This document shows, in pieces, positions 36,901-50,100 of a DNA stretch of 64,000 bases; position 1 is the first letter of the stretch; each line of letters begins with the position of its first letter. The position numbers and the translations under genes are program-made. A model generated the notes under the pieces. The model was given only the letters and a program-made list of their open reading frames with translations. It did no database searches and had not been told where the DNA came from. The DNA comes from Eonycteris spelaea (Eukaryota > Chordata > Mammalia > Chiroptera > Pteropodidae): positions 124,001-188,000 of the forward strand of contig PUFA01000558.1 in the NCBI GenBank assembly GCA_003508835.1. The letters run 5' to 3'.

Positions 36901-39900
36901 CTCAAAAGCAACAAGAGAAAAGCAGTTAGTTACCTACAAAGGAACTCCAATAAGACTCTCAGCTGATTTTGCAACAGAAATTTGCAGGCCAGATGAGATT
37001 GGCATAAAACATTCAAAGTGATGGAAAGCCAGGACCTACAACCAAGATTACTCTACCCAGCAAATCTATCATTTAGAATCAAAGCTATCGTTTAGAATCA
37101 AAAGCGTTCCAGACAAGAAAAAGCTAAAGGAGTTCATCGTCACCAAGTCAGTATTACAGGGAATGTTAGAAAGAGCTTCTTTAAGAAGAAAATAAAAAAA
37201 AAAAAAGATAAAAAAAATAAGTAATAAAATGGCAGTAACTACATATGGTAACAATTATTTTAAATGTACATGGATTAAATGTTCCAATCAACATATAGGG
37301 TGGCTGAATGGATAACAAAGCAAGACCCTTACATATGCTGCCCATGAGAGATTCACCTCAGATTGAAAGACACGTGAACCAAAAGTAAAGGCATGATAAA
37401 ATATGATTCATGAAAATGAAAAGAAACAAAAAGCTTGGGTAGCAATACTTATATAAGACAAAATTGACTTTAAAGCAAAGGCTAAAACAAGAGCTAAGAA
37501 GGACCCAGTTATCCACTTCTGTGTATTTACCTGAAGACACCAAAACATTACTTTGAAGGGACTTGTGAATCTATATGTTCACTGAAGTATTATTTATGTG
37601 AGCCAAGATATGGATGCATCTTGAGTGTCTATCAATGGATGAATGGATTTTTTAAAAAGGTGGTATATATAAACAATGGAGTTTTACTGAGCCATAAAAA
37701 TAATAAAATATTGCCATTTGCCACATGGATGGACCTACAGGGTATTGTGCTGAGTAGAGTAAGTCAAACAAGAAAGATGAACATCATATGTGGAATCTGG
37801 AGAACAGGATAAGCAAACAAAAAAAAAAACAGAAACAAGTTCACAGATAAAGAACACATTTTGATGGCTGTCAGATTAGGGGGTGAGGGTATGGGTGCCG
37901 GGGGGGTAGGGATTATGAGGTATAAATAGGTAGGTACAAAATAGTCATTTAGATGTAGAGCATAGCATGGGGAATATAGTCAGTAGGACTGTAATATCTA
38001 TGGTGTCAGATGGGTACTGGATTTATTGGGGATGATCACTTCATAAATTAAATAAATGTCTAACTACTGTGTTGTACACCTGAATCTAATATAATATTGT
38101 ATTATATTGTATTATGTCAATTATAATTAAAAGATTAAAAAATTAAAAAGTTACAATAGCATTAAAACAAAAATTACAGTTATATTTAATGAAATTGAGA
38201 ACAAAAAGACAATAGAAAAATTAAAGCAACAAAGAGCTGTTTTTTTCAAAAGATCAATAAATTTGACAAACCCTTAGGTAGACTAAGAAAACAGAGAAAA
38301 AACGGAAATAAAATCAGAAGTGAAAGAGAAGTTATGACAGATACCATCAAATTACAAATTATCATACAAGAATACTATGAAAGATTATATGACCAAATTC
38401 AACAACCTAGAAAGAATGGACACATTCATAGAAATATACAATCTTCCTAACTGAATCACAAAGAACTGAAAAATCTAAATAGACTGATCAACAGTAAGTA
38501 AATTAAAACAATCATCGAAAACCTTCCAAAAAGTAAAAAGTCCAGGACCAGATGCCTTCACTAGTGAATTCTATCAAACGTTCAAAGATGATTTAATACA
38601 TGTGCTCCCCAAACTTTTCCAAGAAATTGAAGAAGAAGCAATACTTTTAACTCATTTTATTAGGCCAACACTACCCTGATACCAAAACCTGTTAAAGAAA
38701 ACACAGAAGAAAACTACAGACCAGTAGTTCTGATAAGTACAGATGCAAAAATCCTAAATAAAGTACTAGCAAACTGAATACAACAATACAGTAATAAGCT
38801 AATGCATCACAATCAAGTTATGCTTATTCCAGGGGCACACAAAGATGGTTCGACATACTCACATTGATTAATGCGATACTCCATATGAACAAAATATAAG
38901 TATAAAAATCATATATGATCATATCAATCGATGCAGATAAAGCATTTGACAAGATATCTATCAATATATGATTAAAATACTTAATGAAATGGGTACAGAA
39001 GGAAAGATCCTCAACATAATAAAGCCCATATATGACAAACTCTCCACTGGCATCATACTTAATGGTGAAAAACTAAAAAATCTTCCAACTAAGATCAGGA
39101 ACAAAATAATACTATTCGCTATCACCACTATTATTCAATATAGTGGTGGAAGTCCTAGCTTGAGCAATTAGGCAAAAAACAAACAAACAAACAAACAAAC
39201 AAATAAATATAAAAGATAAAATAAAAGGCATTCAAAGTGGGAATGAAAAGTCAAATCGTCAATTTTTGCAGATGATATGATTCGTTTATAGAAAACACTA
39301 AAGACTCCACTACAAAAAAAAAAAACTATTAGAAACAATAAACAAATAAAAGTAATGTGCAGGATACAAAATGCTATACCAAAATCCATCATGTTCCCAT
39401 ACATTGACAATGAAGTTTCTGAAAAAATAAGTGAAAAAGATAATTCTTTTTGCAATTGCAACAGAAATAATAAAATACCTAGGGATGAACCTAATGAAGC
39501 ACTTGAAAGACCTATACACTGAAAAATATAAAACATTAAAGGAAATTGAGGCAGACACAAAGAAATGAAAAGATATTGTGTTCATGGATTGGAAGAACTA
39601 ACATAATTACAATGACCTTCTTACTGAAAGCAATATACAGATTTAATGCAATCCACATCAAAATCCCAAAGGAATTTTTTAGAGAAATAGAAAAATAATA
39701 TCACCAGGTTTATTTGAAATCACAAAAGATCACGAATAACCAAAGCTATCCTGAAGAAATCTTATACTACAAAGTGACAATAATCAAAATAGCATGATAT
39801 TGGCAGAAAAACAGACACACAGACCAATGGAACAGAATTGAGAGTCAAGGAATAACGCCCTGTATATATGGGCAAATAATTTTTGACAAAGGGGCCAAAA

Positions 39901-41060
39901 ACATACAATGGAAATAAGAAAGCCTCTTCAATAAACGGTGCTGGAAAAACTGGAAAGCCACCTGCAAAAGAAGGAAACTAGACTGTTGTCTATCACCACA
40001 TACCAAAATTAACTTAAATGGATTAAGGACCTGAATATACTACCTGAAACAATAAACTGCATAAAAGAAAATATAGGAACTAAACTCATGAACCGTGGAT
40101 TTAGAGAGGATTTTATGAATTTGACCTCAAAGCAAGGGAAGTCAAAGCCAAAATAAATGAATGAGACTACATCAAACTAAAAAGCTTTTTCATAGCAAAA
40201 ACAAACAAGCAAACAAGAAACAAATAAAAACATGAACAAGACAAAGAGGCAACCAACTGAATGGGAGAAGATATTTTCAAACACCTTCATTATGGGGCTA
40301 ATATCCAAAACATACAAGGGAGTCAAACAACTCAATAACTAAAACAATCCAATTTAAAATGGGGAGAGGACCTTAACAGACAATTCTCCTTAGAACATAC
40401 AATGACCAACAGACATATGCAGATTCTCAACTTTACCAGCTATTAGGAAAGTGCAAATCAAAATATGACCCAGCAATCTCTCTTCTGGGTACTACTCCAA
40501 AATTTTGAAAACATCCATTCATATAGATATATGCACCCCGATGCTATATTGAAGCATTATTCACGGTAGCCAATACATGGAAACAACTGAAGTGCCCTTC
40601 AATAGATAATATCATAAAAAAGATGTTTCACATATATACAAAGGAATATTACCCAGCCATAATAAAAGATGAAATATTATCATCTGCAACATGAATGGAT
40701 GGATCTTGAGATTTTCATGTAAGTGAAATAATTTAGAGAGGAAAATTTGAGAAACATGATTTCACTCACATGTGTGACATGAAATTGATAGCAATAAACA
40801 AGACAAAAACAAAAACAAAAACAAAAACTCACAGACACAGACAACATTTTATTGGTTCCCAGAGGGAAAGTGGGGAGGGAATGACGATTAGGGTAAAGGG
40901 GTCAAATATATGGTGATGGAAGGAGATTTGACTTTGGGTGGGGAAACACAATGCAATGAAATATACAACTGATGTATTATAGAATTGTACATTTGAAACT
41001 TATATGATTTTATTAACCAATATAACCTCAATAAATTTAATACAATTGAAAAAGAGATTT
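33915..41060 (+). mobile_element. Old L1 (ORF2 plus 3' UTR), split by a younger L1
   Basis: The outer element of a nested pair. The left arm (33915-34805) is the ORF2 endonuclease region, from TTCAATAATAACATTAAATG to the linker before RT, with GGAACATTCTCAAGGATAGA (34394-34413) in the endonuclease part. The right arm (about 38150-41060) resumes with RT. A codon run for F-A-D-D, the catalytic motif, is readable at 39265-39276. The C-terminal part and a 3' UTR follow, ending TAACCTCAATAAATTTAAT near 41040. Roughly 130 bases are missing near 40465. A CAAA repeat has grown at about 39177-39204. Stops and frameshifts are frequent, so the element is dead. Confidence 0.9.
34806..38135 (+). mobile_element. 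Nested L1 with internal ORF2 deletion
   Basis: A same-strand L1 inside the outer L1. It starts at a G-run and TTTCTGGTCAAGATGGCAAG (34812-34831). The GC-richer 5' UTR runs to about 36250, with several overlapping chance frames. An ORF1 remnant follows (about 36280-37170), then the start of ORF2 (about 37195-37508). At about 37510 the sequence jumps to the end of ORF2 (GTGTATTTACCTGAAGACAC), leaving out roughly 3 kb including RT. A 3' UTR of the CACTTCATAAATTA type closes it near 38135. A 17-base direct repeat (TCNTTTAGAATCAAA pattern, about 37068-37104) marks a small duplication in ORF1. The short frames at 35234-36156 are 5'-UTR shadows. Confidence 0.88.
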
Positions 41061-41139
41061 ATGAAGGATTAATTTAGAATTAACCATGATCAAGGAATTA
41101 AAGGCTGTCTTCTTTGCACATTAAAATAACAACTCTTTT

Positions 41140-41235
41140 ATTTTACAGTCCTGTTAGACTGTGAACTCCTTGAGAGATGGGGTGCATTCCAATTATCATG
41201 CAGAGTACCAATGAATCAGTCAGTGAATGAAAATG
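41140..41235 (+). repeat. L2 LINE tail
   Basis: GACTGTGAACTCCTTGAGAG (41158-41177) and the ending GAATCAGTCAGTGAATGAAA match the L2 3' terminal region. Confidence 0.65.
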
Positions 41236-41599
41236 TTGCTCTATTCCAACTCTAGAGTACACTAATTTAAGGTAAAATATTTCTTTCTTTTAAAGGCCAT
41301 CTCACATTTTTTTTCTTCTGAACAAGCTCATCTTGCTTTATCATATCTAAATACACATTTGTAGTAAATTTCTATTCCAAAGGCAGTGAAATCACACTTA
41401 ACTCATTTTTTTTCAGGAAAATAATTATTCCTCTAGAATATATGAAAATTTTAAAATCAATTTTAAAATTGACACAAGTGATTTCATTCATATGTCTACT
41501 TTTAGTTGGGAAAGTAATTTGTTGAAATGCACTGTAAACAATAGCCTATTAAGAGATGAAGCATTAGAACGTTTACTAGGATTCTTTTTATAATAACTA

Positions 41600-41905
41600 A
41601 GTGCTGTCTCTCATTTTATTGAACACTTTCTATATGTTAAACATATTTCAATTTTCTTCATGATAAACGTATTGGATATCATTAACTCCTTTATGCATCC
41701 AAGGAAACTAAAAGTAGTCAAATAACTTGTCCAATGTTAGCTGGCTTAAAGATTTTCTATTACAATCCTTTTATTTTCAAAATGAGGATTTGAAGTTGTG
41801 TGGGGTTCAATTCATTGATAATGTTTCACAGCTAGTAAATGATAGAACCAAGACTACAACCTCAATTTCATGACTGTTAATGCAGTACTCTTTGCAGCTT
41901 GAATA
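41600..41905 (-). repeat. MIR-like SINE, antisense
   Basis: Antisense MIR pattern: TTATTGAACACTTTCTATAT near 41618, ATGAGGATTTGAAG near 41782, and TTTCACAGCTAGTAAATGAT (41824-41843), ending near the complement of the MIR head. Diverged. Confidence 0.6.
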
Positions 41906-42111
41906 ATCACATTATTCATCTATTTTAAAACTTACAGACTTTAGCTAAATCATCTCTCTGCCTTCTTCCTCTGGAGTGAGAGGTTTAATTATAGTTGAAT
42001 TCTGACTTTGGGGAGAAGTCTAGGTAGAGTTATAGATTAGAAGTTATCAGGATATGAATAATTGTTCAAAATTATTGAAGTTTCCTTAGCAAAAAGGAAA
42101 TAGAGTGTTTT

Positions 42112-42300
42112 TGAAACATTGGCCTACATCAGAATTGCTGAGAGTTTGTAAAAAAAAAAAAAAGCACATTCCTGAGCCTTATCCCTACAGATTTTGATTC
42201 TGGAATTATGGGAGTACAATTCAGGAATTTGCATTTTTTAAGTGCCTCTAAGTAATTCTGATATATGTAGTCAAAGGACCAACCTTGAGAAACATCCACA
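42112..42300 (+). mobile_element. MER5-like hAT DNA transposon remnant
   Basis: A short non-autonomous hAT-Charlie copy: CATCAGAATTGCTGAGAGTT (42127-42146), an inner A-run, TTTTGATTCTGGAATTATGG (42193-42212), AATTTGCATTTTTTAAGTGC (42226-42245), and an end at GTCAAAGGACCAACCTTGAG (42271-42290). The pattern is that of MER5A. Without coding capacity and inactive. Confidence 0.75.
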
Positions 42301-42419
42301 CTGAGGAAAACAAACAAAACAAACAAATGAACAAATGCCTCAGGACAAAGTATGGGAGAATAGCAACATTTGTGGAACAACAACAAAAAAATCAATTTCA
42401 ATCCTATCAAAGACACAGA

Positions 42420-42845
42420 AAAATGGCCAGGTAATTGGGAGAAGAATCCAGAGAGTATGAGATCACCAAAGCCAATGGAAGAAATAAGTTCAAAGAAGCA
42501 GTGATAGACTCTGTGAAATGTTGCAGTGAAAGCAGAGCATGGTTTCTATAGGTTGAGTAGTTGATAGGAGGTGAAGGATTCTAACATAGATTGTCCTTTT
42601 AGGGATCTTTGCTTAGCAGTGAAGGAGAAAATCAATGACATAGTTAAAGATGAGACAGAATGAAGGACTATTTTATTTGGGGTATGGGAGAGATTTGGGT
42701 GTGAATATAGAATCAGTGAAAGGTGCAGGTAAGGAAAATTAAGAGGTAAATGAAAAGAACAAGGTGCTGAAAGACATGAGAAGAGGACCATACTTAGAAA
42801 GGGAACATGTCCTCCTTTACGCCTGGAAGGGAGAAAATAAGGTTG
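42420..42845 (-). repeat. Diverged ancient repeat, probably L2 body, antisense
   Basis: The stretch around GAGATCACCAAAGCCAATGG (42459-42478) and GTGATAGACTCTGTGAAATG (42501-42520) resembles an old interspersed repeat, probably antisense L2. The 127-codon minus-strand frame at 42546-42929 runs through this repeat and the neighbouring L1 tail and is not called a gene. Confidence 0.4.
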
Positions 42846-42847
42846 CC

Positions 42848-42990
42848 TATGGATGGTGATGAAAGGAGATTTGACTTTGGGTGGTGAACACACAATGCAA
42901 TATATAGATGATATATTATTGAATTGCATATTTGAAATCTATATAATTTTATTAACCAATGTCACTCCAATAAATTTAATTTAAAACATA
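42848..42990 (+). mobile_element. Short L1 3'-end insertion
   Basis: About 140 bases of L1 3' UTR only: GGAGATTTGACTTTGGGTGG (42864-42883) to TCACTCCAATAAATTTAATT (42962-42981), then a short A-rich tail. It begins at nearly the same L1 position as the copy at 51570-51712. Confidence 0.85.
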
Positions 42991-43059
42991 AAAAGAATCA
43001 TTTTGAAAGTGGGACTACAGGAAGCTAAAGAGGTTCACATTTTTTGTTTCAATTATTTC

Positions 43060-44010
43060 GCGGCTATATTGTAATTATATGTATACAAAATTTAAATTAT
43101 TTTACTTTTCTGATGAAACTAACCCTTAACTTATGGAATATTGATCTTCTATCTAGCATTTTTTTTCTGCCTTAAAATCTACTTAGTCTAATATTCCAAA
43201 TTTCTTTTGGTAATCATTTGCATGGTGTATCTTTTCCAATATTTTGCTCTCCAATATTCCATATTTTTACATTTTAGTCATATCTTTTGTAGTGGCCTAT
43301 AGTTGCAACTATCTTACCTAGTGTAACTTTTTTTCTTCATTTAAGGATTTAGTTTGTTTATACTGAATGTTATTACTGATATATTTGAGTTTAAGTCCAC
43401 CACCTTACTACTTGATTTCTGCTTTTCCTGCCTTTTTTCTTTTGCTTCTCCCTTCTTGTTTTCTTTTGGACTATCATTTCCTAGTTTTTCCTACATTATT
43501 TTATAGTTATACATTAATGTATTATTCTTTTGGTGTTTACTACAAGCACCCATGGCTTATCAAAAGTAATTTTTCACTTTTTGGATGGTAGAAGGATCTT
43601 AGGATACTTTAACTCCATTTGCCTTCCTCCCTGTTTGCTACTGTTGCAATGACTTTAAATTCTATATATTCAAAACCCCATTTATTAATTTCTGTTATTA
43701 TAAACACTCAATAATCATTTATATTTACATACATATTTACCATTTTTGTTGATCCTCATTCCTTCCTCCATCTTCCATCTGGGATCATTTTTCTTCTTTT
43801 GAAGAGTAAACTTTAGTTGGATGTGCTGGTAACAAAATTCTCAGCTGTTTGTCCCAAAAGTCTTAATTTCACTTTAATTTTTGAGGGGTATTTTTATGGG
43901 AAATTGAATTCTAAGTTGGCAGTTATTTTCTTTCAGCACCTTCAGTTCACTTTTGAAAACACCATTCCATTTTCTTCTGGCTTGTATTGCTTTACAGTCT
44001 AGGTTTCTTT
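43060..44010 (-). mobile_element. HAL1-like element, antisense 3' part
   Basis: The right part resembles antisense ORF1-end sequence of HAL1/L1M, with AAATTGAATTCTAAGTTGGC (43900-43919) and CATTCCATTTTCTTCTGGCT (43963-43982). The left part has the AT-rich pattern of the HAL1 3' region. The open frames at 43367-43591 and 43817-44002 lie in it and are not host genes. It is comparable to the left end of the element at 12330-14440. Confidence 0.6.
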
Positions 44011-47000
44011 CTTCTCCCAGATCTTGGCCCCATTTTTTTCACTGATTGTTAGCTCTTTAATGCCTTTAAAGTTTTTTTTTTAATTTGTCAAACTTTTCTG
44101 GTTGTTTTTTCTGGAAGGTTGAAATACCAAGTCCACATAAAATGCCAAGTCCACCATTACTGGAGGTATTCCCAGGAAGTTCATAACTGATTGGCCCAAT
44201 ATTTTTGCTGAAGGGGTTAGTGAGGCCAAAGCTGAGATTGAAAGGAGGCTGGAGTTGGATAGGGGGCCTTTTTCGGAAGTAGGAAAATTTTGGTTTCGTT
44301 TCTGAGAAAAGACAATTGACCGCAGGTGCTTAAATAAATAAGTGATATGGACAATCCAGCTGAACTTGATAGATAGCAGTGACAAGCAGGGGTAGATAGT
44401 GGTATAATGCATCTGGCAATAATTTCTAAAGTTAAAAAATGTGTATGAAAATAGTTCCTGCCCTGTCTATCAAAGAATTGTTGTGAGAACTAAGTGAGCT
44501 GATGGTATACTTTCCAAAAAAAAAATGATAGGTGTAAAAATAAACCATGTGGTGGTATGAATATTGGCTTTTTATAAACATGCAGATTTTAAAAAGTAAA
44601 TAAGATATGCTAAATTTGAAATGATCTTTTCTTATTCAAAAGAACAAAATGTATGAAATTGTGTCTTACAGGGTTTATTTTTAGTATCATGTACATCCTT
44701 TAAATTTTCATTCATAGAACTGGCCTTTACTGCCACATTCCACAGCACTGGGAGAAATATTCATGGAAGAAGTCCGTCAGTAGACAAATAAGTGATAATA
44801 CCACACTTAGAGAATATGAGAGAGAGGGTGAAAGTAATGAGGTGGAATTGGAGAAAGAAGGGAAGCAAATATCTAGGCAGGTGTTCTCTGAGTTCAAATC
44901 TATGCTTCTTTCTTTAAATCTGAGCTATTGCAAACATCTTCCCAATGAGGGTAACTTAGCACAGCTATCTCATCCAAACTAGCTACTGCTACTGAGAAGC
45001 CTATGAGGGTCATTGGTCAAAGGGTTACTGCAGAAAGGTCTATTGAAAAATGCATAGGAAGCCTAGTGTCTGTGTCTCCTCGGTCCCGCCACTTTAATGG
45101 AAACAAGATGTCAGTCAAATAGTTTTACTCTTCTCCTCCTGAGCAGAGATGAACCATTTAAGCTGGATAATTTTGTAACATAGTACATTATTGCCATTGT
45201 CACATGGAAATATAGAATCTGAAACTTTGTTTTTGAAGGTAGAAGGGGAGACCCACTTTTTAAAAGCTAAATGATATATTTTCAGAATGTACTGTAATGG
45301 CACATTTTAAGAACACAAAACATTCTTTTTAGTCGATACATATTTACAATGAAAATACCCTGTAGCCATACAATATTTCAACATACAGGCATGTATTTTT
45401 AAATTCTGTTCTAATTTTCCTTATAGTTGGAAATAATTACACTATTGATTTATTTTAAAACATAAATCCCTTAAAGTAGCTTATTGTATTTTAAAATGTT
45501 AGAAAAAGATGCTAGATAAACTTTCCATCGACTTACTTAGAAAAATATAGTTACTTCTTAGATTTATCCCTTTATAGAGCATTAAGGCTGATTAATCCTG
45601 CCATCTAATCATTCTGGGTAGTTTTCTTCTATTGTTAATCAGTTTCCTCAACAAGGCATATTGTTTTATGCCCACATTTATTAATTAGAATGTTGTATAT
45701 ATTATATTTCAAAGGTACAACTAAATTTTGTGTCTTTCATTTTTGTTTTGGATTGCTGAAGCTGATAATCAAGAGTTGGCATAGATGCCACAATTTCTTG
45801 AAATATAAATCTCAAAATCTATATAGATAGAGCTCGAAATCAACTGTGGTAGCGCTGACTACTCATAGCATTGCAATGTTGCAAAGACTGTATTTTAGGT
45901 GGTTGCCAAAAACAGAGGAAACTGTGATTGAAAAAACATAGTATATAATACAAATTTTAGATTGTACAAGAATTTATAGGCTAAAATAATGAAAAAAATA
46001 TGGGTCTTCACAATCCTTGATCAGATCAATGATTATAATTATCTACACACCAAGTGCATGGAAAGCACATGGAGCCAGGCATCTTAGATGGAAGATAAGT
46101 GTGACAAGATGTTGGTAGAGATGATGCCAATGTGCCAGAACACCTTCCTGGGCATGAATAATGGTCTTGGATGGAACACTCATTAGTTATTCTGATCATG
46201 GTTGGTGTAGGCCCATACATGTGGGTAGGTTTCTTAACCATCTAAATGAAAGCATCTCATCAACTTTTTACCCATCCTCAGATGGTTGCAACTTTGTGGC
46301 CACTGTTTAATATAATATAGCAAGAATAATTCAGGCAGCTGTTATAGAGGGAAGGTACTGGCTTGGTACATTCCTTGCTGACAAAAAAAGCCATATCAAT
46401 ATAGTATTTACTGTTTACCACCAATGTTGTTTTCTTCTTTCATGTTACTTGTGTCCATGGAGTTAGAAAAACAGTTAAAGATAAGGAGTGGAGCCAGAGA
46501 GAAGTATGAAGAGGAAAAAACATGTCTAATCCCAGAGATGAATTTACTATGAAGCCAATGACGCTTTAAGTTTTAGGGCCCCTCACTAGTGTAGGACCCT
46601 TCCGCGTGTATTTTATGTTTGTAGTAGTTGTCATAATTTCTAAATTTATAATTTTTTGTATTTTTTTCTCATTCCAAATTTCAATTTGTATATAATTTTG
46701 TATTTTATTAAAAGAGGGATCCTTAAACTATATAAGGTCCAGGATCTTCAAAACCTGGTCCTCCCTTGTTATGTGTGCCTAAGAAATAATCAGTTGGGAG
46801 AATTTTATTTGATATTCTTCAAACTCTTAACACCCTCCCCCACCCCAATACATCTAAGTTTAAAGCTACAAAACAAACATTTTAATGAAAACCAATAATA
46901 ATCAATTTCTATGTTAAGAATTAATCACTAGGCAGAATATATATATTAGTTAATGATTTTTTTTGAGAGGCCACTATGTGAAGAAATAAAATAGTGGGCC

Positions 47001-47039
47001 TGTGAAACCATATTAGATTTGCAGAGCTATAGGTGACTT
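44011..47039. other. About 3 kb with no gene assigned
   Basis: Mostly unassigned. The longest minus-strand frame here (44080-44412, 110 codons) has no recognised domain and no splice or promoter context. A scrap at about 44460-44520 (GAATTGTTGTGAGAACTAAG) may be MIR. A region at about 46560-46800 looks like an old repeat I could not name. A minus-strand 71-codon frame at 46026-46241 is unassigned. A poly-A run lies at about 44516-44524. Confidence 0.45.
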
Positions 47040-47160
47040 CAGTTGTCATTCACCCAAACCTTGCATTTCACATAAAGAGAAATTGAGTTTAAGAGAGGAA
47101 ATATGACTTGTTCAAGTTCACATGTAGGTTAATTAGTGGTTAAGTAGAGATTTCAAAAAA
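47040..47160 (-). repeat. MIR-like fragment, antisense
   Basis: The pattern of an antisense MIR core: TTTCACATAAAGAGAAATTG (47067-47086), then AAGAGAGGAAATATGACTTG (47091-47110) and a worn TCACA-TAG segment. Diverged and short. Confidence 0.5.
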
Positions 47161-50100
47161 TCTTATACCAGTTTCTATTATGGTTCTAATTTATTTACTT
47201 CTTCATTTATGAAATTTAATTTCTAACATGTTTGGATTTGTATATTTTACATAATAAGGTTAAAATTGTATTGGACTCTACAACTGAGAGAAAAATTATT
47301 ATTCACCATTTTAAATAATTACTTTATGTACTTCATTATCAGCATATAAGATCACATTTTTTTGCATGTAGCTTGTAGTTTAATAAAATGTCATCTTTCA
47401 TCCAACTGAACAATGCATTTTTTCAGGTCATTAACTACTTCAACCCAAACAATTCTGTATTAAAAATCTCTACCCTCTTTCTTTCATTAAATCATTATAA
47501 TGCTAACATTAGTTTTTTTCCATGCAACTGTAATATTTTTTGTTATGTTTACATAGATAACAATAAAGTAAGTCTTGGTATTGGACGAAAATGATTTTTA
47601 AAATACAAACATGACATTTGAAGGGTTACTCAAATAAGAGATTTAACAAAATTTCAGGTGTCAACTATAATTGAAGAAATTTTCATGTTAAATCATAATT
47701 TTTCTGTTGGAGTGACCCTAAAGTTTATTTTCCCTCTGTTTAAGCAGATGTGTCATAATTACATACATTTTTTAAAGTACTGGAAACTCACATAAACACT
47801 ATGATAAATGCAATCATATATGACTGGACTCAAATAATGCACTTAAAATATGCAAGCTGACTTCACTGATAATTAATCTCCAGGCTTAATTTTGAACTTA
47901 AAAATTCCTTATCTCAATGTGTTGTGAAAATCTTTACAATGAATTTGGAGGATATACACATAAGGTAATATAAAATGTACATAAATTACCATGAAGGCCC
48001 CATGGTTAAATGGACAAATTCAGCCAAAAGTAAAACTAAAAGTAGTTAATAAATATAATGGAAAAATTTAATCTCATTGATTGTAAGAGAAACAAAATAT
48101 GACTAGGATTATAACTATTTTTTTATCTATATTTATTTAAACAGTAAAAATGTAATGAAATGTTTATATGTGTACGACGCTAATGTAGTATCTTTAGTGT
48201 AAACTGATATAATCCTTTAGGAAAGCAATTTTTCAATATATATTGTGAATCTTTAAAATGTTCATAACCCTTGAATCAGTGACTCCATATCTAAGTAACT
48301 AATCCTGCTAAAAAATTTTATGCATGAAGATGCACAATTATGTATATCAAAATAATATTTATAGTAGTAACATAGCAAGAACTTGAAAAATTTAAATGCC
48401 AGCAATGAGGAAGATATCAAATTATGTTATGTTCATATGATCAAATTATATATATACATATATATATGCCATAATTATATAGGTAAAATATGAATAGAAG
48501 AAACACTAAAAGAAAAAGAAGAAAATTTTCCACATTTTATATAATAACTAGTTATTACTTTCTAATTGAAAATATTAACTTTGATAATAAAGATAAAGAA
48601 ATGGAGAAAACAGTAGAAACATATATAGCATATAGTCAAATCAATTAAATACATACTAAAACAAAAAAAGAGGTTTGATTTTACAATTCTAGCAGGAATA
48701 AGAAAAAGATAAAAACCCAATACTGGTGAAAATGCAGGTTTAACTTGGTAGAATTCTTCTGGTAGGTAATAAATAATCTTAAAATTGTAAACTCTTTCAC
48801 TATAATCAAAATCATAGGACTATATTCAAGGAAATTATTTTAGTGGTTAAAAATACATTCTACTTACAGAGATAATTGATTCAGCTTTACTTTTAACACT
48901 CGAAAACTAGAATCAATCAAAAAACCCAACAATAATTAAATTACTAAATAAATTATGATATATAAATTCAGTGGTATATAATGTAGTCACTTAAATTAAT
49001 ATAATGACTGCATGGAAAAAGGTAAGATGTGATTCCATCACTTTCTATACTGTATACTTTGGAGAAAAATTGGAAGAAAACCGAAAACCCATAAATGATT
49101 GCTGTATTAAATTAGAGAGGATTTGATTGACATTTATAAATCTTTTCTAAATGCTTTAAGTTAATAACTCTTTTACAAAAATTGCTTACCACTTGCACCC
49201 CAGGTGGATTCTCCTGAGGGGTAATCATTTCTTTAATTTGTATTTCTGGTCTTGTAAGATCAGGTGGCAGAGCAATTACATAATGGCACATTTTAGTCAC
49301 ACTTTTGCACTAGAAAAGAAAACAACAACAACAAAAAGACTCATTACTCATATTAATGTCATTAATCCAGTTATAACACATAATTGACATAATTTTCCTT
49401 TTTCAAAAAATGAACATATATATGTATATTCATATTTATATTCAAGGAAAGATACCAAAGATATACATGTCTCACCAACAGAGGAAAAATAAATGAGAAA
49501 TATAGTTCTTTGCAGAGTGAGTCAAGTGTTTAGCATCAAAGTATAAAAGTGGGCATAATTTTTTTAGGTTCTCTCAACTGTGGTATAGGCAATGTGCAGA
49601 TGAGGGAGAAAAAGTGATAATAAATTTTAAACTTTCATTTATTTTCTAAATATACATATATATTTTTTCATAGAAATTTTAGAAAAGGCAGAAGAGTCTA
49701 AGAATTTAACTATCACTCAGAATCCCACCCACAGGAGAACAGGGAAAATATTAAAATTACTTATTACAACCTCCATAAATATCTATTTAACATGGATTTA
49801 TTTCAAAAAATGCACTTTTGTATAGCCCTGTATATGTGTTTTCAGGGACCATACTGTTACTTTCTTTAAATATGTAAAACTTTCTAAAGAAAATTTAACT
49901 GTGTGAATTTTAATATTTTGATACAAGATAACTTGATTCTAAAACATAGGTAAGAGTTTAGAAAAGGAAATGAAAATGTTAAATAGAAAAAGTTATAAAT
50001 AATGGCCCAATAAACCACTACTAGCCTGTTAGTTAATTCCCATCACTTAGCTCAATTCCAATATATGTAAAGTTACATAAATATTTATTGTTGATGAGTA

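Noticed and set aside
39168..39560. 130-codon antisense hydrophobic frame
   Set aside because: It is antisense to L1 ORF2; the hydrophobic translation reflects T-rich complement of A-rich coding sequence.
42546..42929. 127-codon minus-strand open frame
   Set aside because: It crosses from an old repeat into an L1 3' tail and has no domain. Chance frame.
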